Source: Bacteroidales bacterium (GTDB taxonomy: Bacteria > Bacteroidota > Bacteroidia > Bacteroidales > ML635J-15). From it: a stretch of 9,752 nucleotides of DNA. The translations under genes were made by a program, and so were the position numbers. Below the pieces are notes generated by a model. It did not search any database. It was not told the DNA's origin and saw only the letters and a program-made list of their open reading frames with translations. The stretch is taken from contig JAQVPT010000120.1 of NCBI GenBank assembly GCA_028701945.1, forward strand, positions 1 through 9,752, written 5' to 3'. Positions 1 to 7,508 of the stretch are shown here, piece after piece. Position 1 is the stretch's first letter; every line of letters starts with the position of its first letter.

Positions 1-267
1 AATAGAAACACTTGTTCCTTTTGCCGACAAAGCATTGAAAATGGCTAACAACAATTTTTGAATTTGCATTTTATCGAGTCTTTCAACTGGAGGTAATTCT
101 TCGTAACTAACATTAAACAATTGTACTGAAGATACTGTTTGCCGCTGTTCAATTTCAAACATTAGTTTTTCAAAATCCACATCCAATTGCCCAAATTCAG
201 CATTTGAAATTGGATTTGCTTCGGCTTTTGCAAAGTCTTCGATTAGTTGGTTTATGTAGCGATCCAT
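1..267 (-). CDS. Unrecognised small acidic protein, C-terminus cut off by the window edge
   Basis: An open frame of 89 codons from ATG at 267 continues through the left edge. The peptide starts MDRYINQLIEDFAKAEAN and contains FGQLDVDFEKLMFEIE and SYEELPPVERLDKMQIQKL, followed by a helical LLLAIFNALSA. It is acidic and mostly helical, with no signal peptide or membrane segment. I do not recognise a function; similar small proteins with an 'EELPPxERL' motif are annotated as hypothetical in Bacteroidota, from memory. The start lies 15 bases after the AlbA_2 gene stop in the same orientation, so it is probably co-transcribed with it. No strong ribosome binding site is seen; the upstream DNA is an AT-only run. 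Confidence 0.6.
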   Translation of the reverse strand, partial: MDRYINQLIEDFAKAEANPISNAEFGQLDVDFEKLMFEIEQRQTVSSVQLFNVSYEELPPVERLDKMQIQKLLLAIFNALSAKGTSVSI

Positions 268-282
268 ATATATATTATTTTG

Positions 283-1785
283 TCAAATTTCCAGACTTCT
301 TTTTCCCTTTAAAGTTGTTTTATATTTTTGCATCCGACTATTGGGCTTATTTGGAATAGTCATTTCTAAAAGACCACTTTCCATTAGAGGAATTATATAC
401 TTTTTTCTAAAATAAGATTTATCCTTTATCAGAAACGATTGTGAAATTTCTGTCGCTGAATGAGGAGTAAAACAAAACTTTAAAATTTTATTCATAATTG
501 ATTTATTCACAAAATTTAACTGGGGGTCTAACTGGGGGTCTAACTGGGGGTTTAACTGAGACTTATCGAGTTCATAAGTTTTTGACAAAACAAATTTATC
601 TGAAATCCGAACATTAACACTTAAAGCAGTTAGTAGAGAGAAATCAAATATTGGCTCAGGATTTCCATTTGCTTTCAATTCATCCTTAACACGATAAATT
701 CCCCGCCTGAATTTATTTACAAAACCTAATACTTTCATTGCCTCAGAAATTATTGGATTTCTATAATCATTAACAGCAGGGAAATTTTCGGGGCGAGCAT
801 TTCCATAAAGATTGCCAGGATTAGAAATCATGATACTCCTATTGAACTCATAAAATCTCGCAGGGGTATTTGTTTGATAGTCACGATGCATTAGAGAATT
901 CATTAATAATTCACGAATTGCCAAATGTGGATAATTACGAATATTCTCTTCGCGCAATGCTGAAACAGGAACAGGTCTGGATGCTGAAACAGATGTCTCC
1001 ACAAAAGAATCAAGTTTCGGTAATATTTCACATAAATTTCCCGAATATTTGTATTGAGAAACGACATCAGTTGCCATATTATCTCCAACGAATCTAACAT
1101 ACTGCAAGTATGCCCCCGGCAAAAAGTATTCTGGGTTTTTACCAAACAAAATAATAGCAGCATAAGTTGGACAGTTATATCTCAGATCATAGAACCTTAA
1201 TGAAGCTAACTGATATTCAATGCTACGTTTTTCGCTTTTTAATATATCCTTATCAATTGCTCTTGGTAGATAAAAAGACGAAAAAACATCCGTTTTAATA
1301 TCGTCCAATGTTGCATCCAAACAAGGTAATGTATCGAAAGTCCCAGCTTGTGAAATACGTTTTTCGATTAAAATTTTTTCTTCCGATTCGTTTGCAATAG
1401 CTTTTCGAGGACCAATCCGAATCCATATTTTTCCTTTATACCGTAAAGGTGTTAATACTGACGGCTGCACCTCGACCACAGCCAAATCGCCTCCATCAAA
1501 ACTGTATTTTTGAACAGTGAGAGCAGGTTGTGGCAAAACATTACCATCCGAACGAATAGATGCTAAATTCAATAAAAGCTCATCTGTCACTTTCAATCCG
1601 CTCAATTCTCCATTATCCCTTGCTCCAATAATTAAATATCCGGGTTTATTATGATTGGCAATATCATTAGCAAAAGCACATACTGCCTCACAAAACTTAT
1701 CTGTATTGTGGGTCGATATCGTTCGTTCTACCCTGTCGCTTTCGAGGTCGGATAATAACTTTAATATTTGTTTTGATGTAAGCAT
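283..1785 (-). CDS. Schlafen-type AlbA_2 / HATPase_c_4 protein
   Basis: This 500-residue protein has an N-terminal AlbA_2 domain (about 14-135): ESDRVERT, then FCEAVCAFANDI, GYLIIGARDNGELSGL, and IWIRIGPRKAIA. It is followed by a RecG-like/HATPase_c_4 region (about 285-375) with HLAIRELLMNSLMHRDY and ISNPGNLYG. A low-complexity linker (QLNPQLDPQLDPQLN, 410-424) leads to a C-terminal winged-helix-like segment (428-500). Such proteins are usually annotated as ATP-binding or transcriptional regulators. The AlbA_2 fold is shared with Schlafen RNases, where two Glu and an Asp form the active site. Here the usual ExExFK-type segment reads ESDRVERT, so nuclease activity is uncertain. The ATG is three bases after the long RAMP stop, so it belongs to the CRISPR operon. 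Its job there is not known; effector, regulator or passenger are all possible. Confidence 0.9.
   Translation of the reverse strand: MLTSKQILKLLSDLESDRVERTISTHNTDKFCEAVCAFANDIANHNKPGYLIIGARDNGELSGLKVTDELLLNLASIRSDGNVLPQPALTVQKYSFDGGDLAVVEVQPSVLTPLRYKGKIWIRIGPRKAIANESEEKILIEKRISQAGTFDTLPCLDATLDDIKTDVFSSFYLPRAIDKDILKSEKRSIEYQLASLRFYDLRYNCPTYAAIILFGKNPEYFLPGAYLQYVRFVGDNMATDVVSQYKYSGNLCEILPKLDSFVETSVSASRPVPVSALREENIRNYPHLAIRELLMNSLMHRDYQTNTPARFYEFNRSIMISNPGNLYGNARPENFPAVNDYRNPIISEAMKVLGFVNKFRRGIYRVKDELKANGNPEPIFDFSLLTALSVNVRISDKFVLSKTYELDKSQLNPQLDPQLDPQLNFVNKSIMNKILKFCFTPHSATEISQSFLIKDKSYFRKKYIIPLMESGLLEMTIPNKPNSRMQKYKTTLKGKRSLEI
517..564 (-). repeat. 12-bp tandem repeat coding for the QLDP linker
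   Basis: The plus-strand unit taactgggggtc occurs at 517-528 and 529-540, with a near copy at 541-552 and a decayed fourth copy at 553-564. It is in frame inside the AlbA_2 gene and encodes the QL(N/D)P linker between the ATPase-like region and the C-terminal winged helix. Being a multiple of three, copy-number changes would alter linker length without breaking the frame. Confidence 0.9.
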
Positions 1786-1788
1786 GGA

Positions 1789-4209
1789 TTAAAAAAGGTT
1801 ATTATAAATATTTTTTGCAAAATCGACTGTGGTCCAAGTGGCAATCTCTATCCATATTTTGTTATTTTCAAATTCTTGCCACACTTTTTTATCACCTGAT
1901 TGCAAACCATCATAAACCCTTTTAATGCTTTGCTCTAAAGACTCCCATTCACTTTCTGGTAGTTTTGTTTGGGCAGAATCTTTTAAATACTTTTCAACTT
2001 TAGCTTTTAGCATTTTAAAACCTTTTACCTTAAACTCATCTTTCAGATTTTTTTCCTCGAGATATGCTTCCAACCCTGATGAAAGTTTTGCTTCGGCTTC
2101 GGCTTTGCGTTTTTCTGCTTCTTGCTGTTTAAATGCTTCAATTTCTTCTAGTTTAGTTTGTATTTCGATAGCTTTTAATACATCTTGTTTGAGTTTGTGA
2201 TGCGAAACATTATCTAGATCTAAAGCTTCTGCTTGTTCAATTAGCAAAAGAGCTGATTTGTTTTCATTGTTTTGGTAATAGATTTGGGCTTGAGAAATGA
2301 GGGAATTGAATTGGTTGCTTAAACGAATATTTTGAGGCAAATAATCTTGAATCGAATGCATATCCTCTTCATTTAAAATATCATAAAAAGATGTTGGGTG
2401 TGTCTTTTTATTTGATAATTCAGTAAATGTTTGTAAAAACTCATTGTGTTGTTTTGCAGTTAAGAACTCATTTTCATCCCGAGTTGTAGACATTTTCATA
2501 TAATGAAATAATACATCATCTGCTGACACGGGAACGGAAGAAAGTGTTACCAATTCTATAATTGACTTATTCTTTGACCATTTAAATCCCAAGGTTTCAC
2601 TCATAACATATTCAAAAATCCCTAATGCTTTTTTTATAGGAATTTCTTTGTCAGTATTTATCTTAGTTAATTTAATGCTTATCTGCCCTAAACCGTTCGG
2701 CTTACCTTGTCCAATTTGATGAAAACAATTATCATTAGTATGAAAAGTTAAAGCAGATAATAGAGCTCCATACTCTACTGTATTCAAGTTAAAGAACCTT
2801 ATTTTAGATTTAAATACAGTATCTTTTTTTACTGGAATCATTATTGTGTCAAGCTTTTTATTGAAATCTTCCTTATTTCCCCAAATGCTATTTTTAAGAG
2901 GATACCGCTTCCATCCGCGTATTTTGCTATCATTATATGTTAAATATTCCTCTGTTTTACCATTTTTGCCATTTTGCTCAATATAATTTGGATAGTAAGA
3001 AGCCTTTGGAGAACCGAGTGTAAAGTATAACTTATTATCAATTTCAGCATTATTAGTCATTGCATGGTTAAATTGCACCCTACCTTTTAAACTTTGATTA
3101 TCATGAATTCCACCAAAAAGGCAATCAGACATGTCAAAACAGTTATTTCTATGGTTTTCTGGTAGGGTTTCATATGGTGCTTTATCAAAAGGCAATTTAT
3201 AAAGAAATGCGAGACCAAAATCCTTGATATTGTATGCATTATCATTCTTTATAACGCGAAAAAAAACAGGAATATTTTGATTGGAATTCAGTAATTTATT
3301 AACTCTATCCCACTCTGCTGATTCTGAATAAATAAACTTAAAATGATTAAAATCTCTTTCTGATATTTCATACTTTTCCTCTTTATTAGGCTCAATAAAT
3401 ACGAACTCGTAAAATTTACCTGCACCTTTAGTTAATTTTTTAGGTCTAGGAAATATCCACTTGTCAGGTTGGCCGGTAAGAACTATTGTTCCTTTGAATT
3501 CGCCGGAATTTGATACTTTTAAGCGATTATCTTTGTACTCACAACAATATTCATCATCTAGTTCAAAATTCAAATTGCCAAGATTGAAGTTTTTCAACAT
3601 TTCATATTTATAAGCTGCTGTTTTAGGGTCAAAAGACTTACCGTTAACATCTACATTATTTCTTAAATCAATACCCTCATTTTTGGAGAAGTTACGTCTA
3701 AAAACATTATTGTTAAAACCTTTAGAATTAATATATTCATCTATTCGTGTATGCGCAATTCTGTATGGCTTACCACAATTGATAACAACATAATTGTTCC
3801 CTTCCCGTTTCAACCAACCACAAAGTAAATTACTCTGTTGTTGCTTTAATGGATAAAGTCTTTCATTATCCCACTCTCTTTGAGCAAATTTCATGTTCTT
3901 ATTTACTCGCATTTTGCTAAAACTAATTATTTCTAGAACATTCCGAATGCATCCTTTAAGGCTTGTAGCAGGTATAAAATACTTACCATTAATATTGCAA
4001 AAAGAATTGTACTTCAAATTTCCTTCATCGGCATCACTTCTTACATGACCGTTTCTGACAAAAACAGGGCTTTCAGCTTTAACTTCAAGTTCAATTGACC
4101 CACTAATCCCATCTTTAAAAGGTACATCATGTGAGATTTTATCTGCCCAATTAGGATAAAAAACATCATCAGAAACAGGCACAAAATTATATGGTGACTT
4201 TATACTCAT
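1789..4209 (-). CDS. Long Cas7-type RAMP with large insertion and helical tail (TIGR03986-like)
   Basis: This 806-residue protein begins with SPYNFVPVSDDVFYPNWA, the signature opening of the TIGR03986 RAMP family. A Cas7-like core is split. The N-terminal half (37-95) has IELEVKAESPVFVRNG and FIPATSLKGCIRNV. A long insertion occupies about 100-360. The core resumes with CLFGGIHDNQSLKGRVQF (363-380) and closes with the loop HQIGQGKPNGLGQISI (497-512). Counting back from FIPATS, no aspartate sits where Csm3 has its catalytic residue (position is near L65), so this Cas7 is probably non-cleaving. Residues 555-806 form a tail: a helical repeat-like part (about 632-670), a charged coiled coil (about 683-720, rich in K, E, A, Q) and a further helical segment. 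The likely role is the 3'-end backbone subunit of the effector. The gene begins three bases after the previous stop and ends three bases before the next gene. Confidence 0.83.
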   Translation of the reverse strand: MSIKSPYNFVPVSDDVFYPNWADKISHDVPFKDGISGSIELEVKAESPVFVRNGHVRSDADEGNLKYNSFCNINGKYFIPATSLKGCIRNVLEIISFSKMRVNKNMKFAQREWDNERLYPLKQQQSNLLCGWLKREGNNYVVINCGKPYRIAHTRIDEYINSKGFNNNVFRRNFSKNEGIDLRNNVDVNGKSFDPKTAAYKYEMLKNFNLGNLNFELDDEYCCEYKDNRLKVSNSGEFKGTIVLTGQPDKWIFPRPKKLTKGAGKFYEFVFIEPNKEEKYEISERDFNHFKFIYSESAEWDRVNKLLNSNQNIPVFFRVIKNDNAYNIKDFGLAFLYKLPFDKAPYETLPENHRNNCFDMSDCLFGGIHDNQSLKGRVQFNHAMTNNAEIDNKLYFTLGSPKASYYPNYIEQNGKNGKTEEYLTYNDSKIRGWKRYPLKNSIWGNKEDFNKKLDTIMIPVKKDTVFKSKIRFFNLNTVEYGALLSALTFHTNDNCFHQIGQGKPNGLGQISIKLTKINTDKEIPIKKALGIFEYVMSETLGFKWSKNKSIIELVTLSSVPVSADDVLFHYMKMSTTRDENEFLTAKQHNEFLQTFTELSNKKTHPTSFYDILNEEDMHSIQDYLPQNIRLSNQFNSLISQAQIYYQNNENKSALLLIEQAEALDLDNVSHHKLKQDVLKAIEIQTKLEEIEAFKQQEAEKRKAEAEAKLSSGLEAYLEEKNLKDEFKVKGFKMLKAKVEKYLKDSAQTKLPESEWESLEQSIKRVYDGLQSGDKKVWQEFENNKIWIEIATWTTVDFAKNIYNNLF

Positions 4210-4212
4210 AAC

Positions 4213-4608
4213 TTATTCCTCCTTATTATTTTTAGTAAAACCTACAAAAACCAATTCCGCTGGTTGTAAAACTTTCATATTATTACATTGATTATCTTCT
4301 TTTTCACGCCAATATTGACGAAATTGAAGACCTAACACTTTGTCAAAGTTTGCGATGTATTTTTGTTCTGAATACACAAAGCTATCTGATGATTTTGCAC
4401 TTACATCAAACTTATTTACAAGATATTCGCCATCACTATATTTGACACTAATTGAATTTAAACCATCGCATAATTGAGCTTCAACAACAAATGGATTTTC
4501 TCCATCAATAAGCTCTCTTTCATATTCGGCGTTTTTTAAAACTTCGGGAGTCGACTTATTACTCCACCAAATATAGCCTTCATATTTTGATTTTTCTATC
4601 TTTTTCAT
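4213..4608 (-). CDS. Small type III accessory subunit, Csx19/TIGR04423-like
   Basis: From the ATG at 4608, one base after the preceding stop, this gene codes for 131 residues beginning MKKIEKSKYEGYIWWSN. A longer frame opens with an ATG at 4647 but would overlap the double-Cas7 gene by 38 bases with no ribosome binding site. The protein has no RAMP glycine-rich loop. Visible motifs are GYIWWS near the N-terminus and RQYWREKE followed by LQPAELVFVGF at the C-terminus. This pattern resembles the TIGR04423 family of type III-associated proteins of Bacteroidota and, more loosely, Csx19 of type III-D, which is a structural subunit of the complex. It contains no catalytic motif I can recognise. Its place between the double Cas7 and the Cas7 with insertion is the same as for Csx19 in III-D-like complexes. 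Family assignment is from memory of the motif and is moderate. Confidence 0.58.
   Translation of the reverse strand: MKKIEKSKYEGYIWWSNKSTPEVLKNAEYERELIDGENPFVVEAQLCDGLNSISVKYSDGEYLVNKFDVSAKSSDSFVYSEQKYIANFDKVLGLQFRQYWREKEDNQCNNMKVLQPAELVFVGFTKNNKEE
4218..4224 (-). promoter_or_regulatory. Strong ribosome binding site for the long RAMP gene
   Basis: AAGGAGG lies 8 bases upstream of the ATG at 4209 and overlaps the last codons of the small Csx19-like gene. It supports the MSIKSPYN start. Confidence 0.8.
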
Positions 4609-4609
4609 T

Positions 4610-6040
4610 TTATTCTGGTTTAATAAGTTTTCCATTAAAAATTCCATTTCCGCGATTTACACCACCTCCCAGTGGCAACATTCCAGTGCAAATATCATTA
4701 AGGGCTGATTCAAATGCTTCTTTTATAGTCTTGCCATAATCATTATTAAATACAGCTTTGTTAACTAGTATTTTTAACTCAAAATTTGATCCTTTACCAT
4801 AAATAGTTTCCTCACTAAATAACATACCATCAATGGCACCGCCGGTAAAACGATCTATGGAAACATGATTCAGAACTTTTGTATCAAACTCTTTTTTGGA
4901 GATAATGTCTGAAATTAATACATTGCCACGATATTGATTTTCAGTTTTACCGCTTACTTTGTCTCCCTCTGAACCAAAAAGTGTCCGAACAGCAACATTG
5001 TTTTTGCCTATATATTTTTCAATTTCATTTGTCTCTAATTTTTCTACAAAAACACCTCTGTTCTTATTATAATAAAATGCGGTTCTATGCGATAATGCCC
5101 CTTTTACAGAGCTACCCGGAATTAATACATTTTTCTCTTTAAAAAATGCTGTTCCATTTTCCCATGAAATATAATCTTCAAAAACTGGTGTAAAATCCGC
5201 ATTTTCATTACCAAAACCTGAACTGAAAAGGAAAAAATCTTCAGGTTCTAATTCGAGTTTATACTCCAGCCAGCAATCATCACTTGCTTTTTCTTCAAAA
5301 GATGAAGCGTTTTCCCAAAACTTCATTTCGAATAAAGAAGATGATTTTTCGAGATAATCGTTTAATTCAATCTGCTTGGAAAAATCAATTAGTCTTGTTT
5401 TAACCTCAACTATACTTACTTCTCCAAAACCACTTCTTGTTCCACCTCCAAATCGAATTGTTTTTGAGCTAAGTTGTTTCAAAACATTTTGAAAATTTGC
5501 TTCATCTTCATCCTTTTCAGCAACATATTCAATTTCAAAACAAAAACGAGTGCCTTTATAAACGACTTCCTCATCGAATTTAGCTCCATGAGCTGCAACT
5601 CCTTTAGCATCAATCCTTACATGCTGCCTAATAGGTAGATACTTAAATTTTGAAAAATAATCGTTTTCCCAATCAATATTTTGCAAACCGTCAATAGGAA
5701 CACCTTTGCTATCCAACATTTTACCCTCCGTAAATATTATTTTTGAGCCAATATCAATGCTATCTAATTTATCAATTGGTTTGTATTTTTGCTTTAATCT
5801 TTCTGCTTTTTCTTTGGCAGTTTCCTGAAACCCAAAAAAAACTTTTGCATTATTTTCTCCTATTGCATGTCTCAAAATTCCAGAGATGCTTGTACCGGGT
5901 AAATATGGAAACCCATTAACATCTCTCGCCACAGGAGCATCAGTAATAATATCAATATTCCCCGAACCGACAGATAGTGGAGTTTCTGCTTCCAAAACTA
6001 CACGAGCTAGGTATCTTTTTGTGTATATATTATTTTGCAT
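4610..6040 (-). CDS. cas7: Tandem double-Cas7 RAMP protein (Cas7-2x type)
   Basis: Starting at MQNNIYTKR (chosen by its ribosome binding site), the protein has 476 residues and two Cas7 domains in series. Domain 1 (about 9-215) shows ETPLSVGSG, then TDAPVARD with the predicted catalytic D34, PYLPGTSISGILR, a strand IIFTEGKML, IRQHVRIDAKGVAAHG, and the loop RFGGGTRSGFGEV (196-208). Domain 2 (about 259-476) shows SSGFGNENADFTPVFED with candidate D282, VLIPGSSVKGALSHR, LFGSEGD, RGNVLISDI, NHVSIDRFTGG and the loop LGGGVNRGNG (457-466). Each domain should bind a segment of crRNA and cut the paired target RNA. A double Cas7 of this build is a hallmark of III-D variants such as III-Dv of Synechocystis. 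The gene ends one base before the start of the next gene. An upstream ATG at 6079 is possible but poorly supported. Confidence 0.88.
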   Translation of the reverse strand: MQNNIYTKRYLARVVLEAETPLSVGSGNIDIITDAPVARDVNGFPYLPGTSISGILRHAIGENNAKVFFGFQETAKEKAERLKQKYKPIDKLDSIDIGSKIIFTEGKMLDSKGVPIDGLQNIDWENDYFSKFKYLPIRQHVRIDAKGVAAHGAKFDEEVVYKGTRFCFEIEYVAEKDEDEANFQNVLKQLSSKTIRFGGGTRSGFGEVSIVEVKTRLIDFSKQIELNDYLEKSSSLFEMKFWENASSFEEKASDDCWLEYKLELEPEDFFLFSSGFGNENADFTPVFEDYISWENGTAFFKEKNVLIPGSSVKGALSHRTAFYYNKNRGVFVEKLETNEIEKYIGKNNVAVRTLFGSEGDKVSGKTENQYRGNVLISDIISKKEFDTKVLNHVSIDRFTGGAIDGMLFSEETIYGKGSNFELKILVNKAVFNNDYGKTIKEAFESALNDICTGMLPLGGGVNRGNGIFNGKLIKPE

Positions 6041-7508
6041 TTTTTGTCCTCCTACAAATTTTTGCCATTTCAGCGGCAAGGTTTATAATTGCGAACTGTA
6101 TGTTTTTATCAGATAATTCTGGTTTAGCAAAGAAGTCTTTCAGTTTGTTCCGTCTATTTCTATCATCCCACTTTTCTTTAGCTACACCATGTGTTAAATA
6201 TGCATCAGGAATTTCTTTACCATCTCGGCTTTTTGCTTTTGTAAACAACTCTCTTTCTATTTCAGTTTTTGTTTTATATTGCATAGCAATTTTTCTGATG
6301 TTGCCCCATTGTGATGCAAAACTTTCTTTGCCTTTGTAATCGGATATGTTCTTGACAACGAATTCATTCACAAGTTCAATAGTGTCAAATTCAAGTTTTT
6401 CTTGAAATTGTTGCTGCTTTAAAAATGTTATAAGTTGCGTTCCGGAGTTTTGTGTTATTTCATTTTTATTATCCTGCTGTTTATTCTTATCAAGATCATC
6501 TGATTTTTTGAGTTGAAAAACAGCCTTATAATTTTCATCTGCGTCTAAAAACTCTGGATTATAAATAACCTTTCCAAAACCTTCGTTCTTAAAAGAACCC
6601 ACATATTGCGATGTTTTAGGGCATAATGAGGATTTTACATAAAATACCGAGCCTTTTTCAATTCCGCATCGGTCAGCATCGCGGGTCTGCCGTTTGAAAT
6701 TCCATGGTGCATATTGAAAGGTTCGCACTTGTGAGAGCTCCCAAATCATAGCCTCAACGGGGGCATCAATTTCCAATTGTTTGGGTGTTGGCCTGAATGT
6801 TGGAAGTCCTGTATTTTCATCAATGAATATCAGTCTGCTGTCTGCATAAACAGCAACAATGCCATTTTCGTTTTTTTGAGATGGTATATTTTCAAATTTG
6901 TATTCTTCAATATTGACCAAACCATATTGCGCTGTTCTTGAACGCCCGATTCGTTTTTGTCCTGTGATTTTCTGTTTGATTTTTTCGATAATTTCACTAT
7001 CAACATCATTGTCAAATTCGACTTCAAAAAACATCGTCGTCTCAGCATTTATTGACTGATATCCATACATGGCTTCATCTTTTGATCGGCGACTATTTCG
7101 GTCGTATGCTGATTTAATTGCAAAAGACTTATCAACAGGAATTTCATATCCCTTATTGTTTTCAAAGGAATAAAACCCCAAACGACATTGTTTTAGTTGT
7201 AGTTCTTTATTATCATGCATAATATAAAAAACTTCTTTGTCATCTTTTGGATGGGACATTACAGCAGGAACTCTTAGCCCCCTGATATTAGAAATTGCAG
7301 GATGAGCATCACCAAATCGCACTTTGCCACTGTGAAAAATGATTGATGCTTCAGAATAATTATCCTCCCTATATAAACTCTGAGCTACTATCCCAAGAAA
7401 ATTACTACCGGGGATAAAATCAAGACTCTCTTGATTTCCTTCAGTAGCCGCTTTTTGATTTATTATTACATCTGTAATTAATTTGCATCTGAATTGTAAT
7501 ACTTTCAT
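6030..7508 (-). CDS. csx10: Csx10-like Cas5-group RAMP with helical C-terminal extension
   Basis: This 492-residue protein resembles Csx10, the signature Cas5-type subunit of type III-D systems, expected to cap the 5' tag of the crRNA. Visible features are an N-terminal RAMP strand, then LDFIPGSNFLGIVAQ (29-43), FGDAHP (65-70), RVPAVMSH (79-86) and a first glycine-rich loop QKRIGRSRTAQYGLV (184-198). A second RAMP-like half follows (about 216-325), with WNFKRQTRDADRCGIEKGS (269-287) and a second loop GSFKNEGFGKV (304-314). After a polar linker (335-355) comes a helical region (about 358-492) containing FASQWGNIRKIA and FAIINLAAEMAK. This tail could act as a built-in small subunit (Cas11-like), since no separate Cas11 gene is seen; that is inference. 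The gene overlaps its neighbours at both ends: 4 bases upstream and 11 bases downstream. Confidence 0.82.
   Translation of the reverse strand: MKVLQFRCKLITDVIINQKAATEGNQESLDFIPGSNFLGIVAQSLYREDNYSEASIIFHSGKVRFGDAHPAISNIRGLRVPAVMSHPKDDKEVFYIMHDNKELQLKQCRLGFYSFENNKGYEIPVDKSFAIKSAYDRNSRRSKDEAMYGYQSINAETTMFFEVEFDNDVDSEIIEKIKQKITGQKRIGRSRTAQYGLVNIEEYKFENIPSQKNENGIVAVYADSRLIFIDENTGLPTFRPTPKQLEIDAPVEAMIWELSQVRTFQYAPWNFKRQTRDADRCGIEKGSVFYVKSSLCPKTSQYVGSFKNEGFGKVIYNPEFLDADENYKAVFQLKKSDDLDKNKQQDNKNEITQNSGTQLITFLKQQQFQEKLEFDTIELVNEFVVKNISDYKGKESFASQWGNIRKIAMQYKTKTEIERELFTKAKSRDGKEIPDAYLTHGVAKEKWDDRNRRNKLKDFFAKPELSDKNIQFAIINLAAEMAKICRRTKNAK
6047..6053 (-). promoter_or_regulatory. Strong ribosome binding site deciding the double-Cas7 start
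   Basis: AGGAGGA lies 6 bases before the ATG at 6040. It selects this start over the in-frame ATG at 6079, which would overlap the csx10 gene by 50 bases and has no such site. Confidence 0.82.

Noticed and set aside
517..564. Short tandem repeat as a CRISPR array
   Set aside because: The units are contiguous 12-mers with no spacers and lie in frame inside a coding region.
870..1097. Plus-strand open frame of 75 codons
   Set aside because: It lies antisense to the strongly supported AlbA_2 gene and its translation has no recognisable features.
4609..4647. Upstream ATG giving a 144-residue Csx19-like protein
   Set aside because: It would overlap the previous gene by 38 bases with no ribosome binding site; the ATG at 4608 directly follows the stop and begins the conserved-looking part.
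6041..6079. Upstream ATG giving a 489-residue double Cas7
   Set aside because: The next in-frame ATG at 6040 has AGGAGGA at ideal distance and the extra 13 residues do not match the RAMP N-terminus.
5977..6339. Plus-strand open frame of 120 codons
   Set aside because: It is antisense to the csx10 and double-Cas7 genes, which have clear motifs and ribosome binding sites; the hydrophobic translation is a shadow of AT-rich coding DNA.
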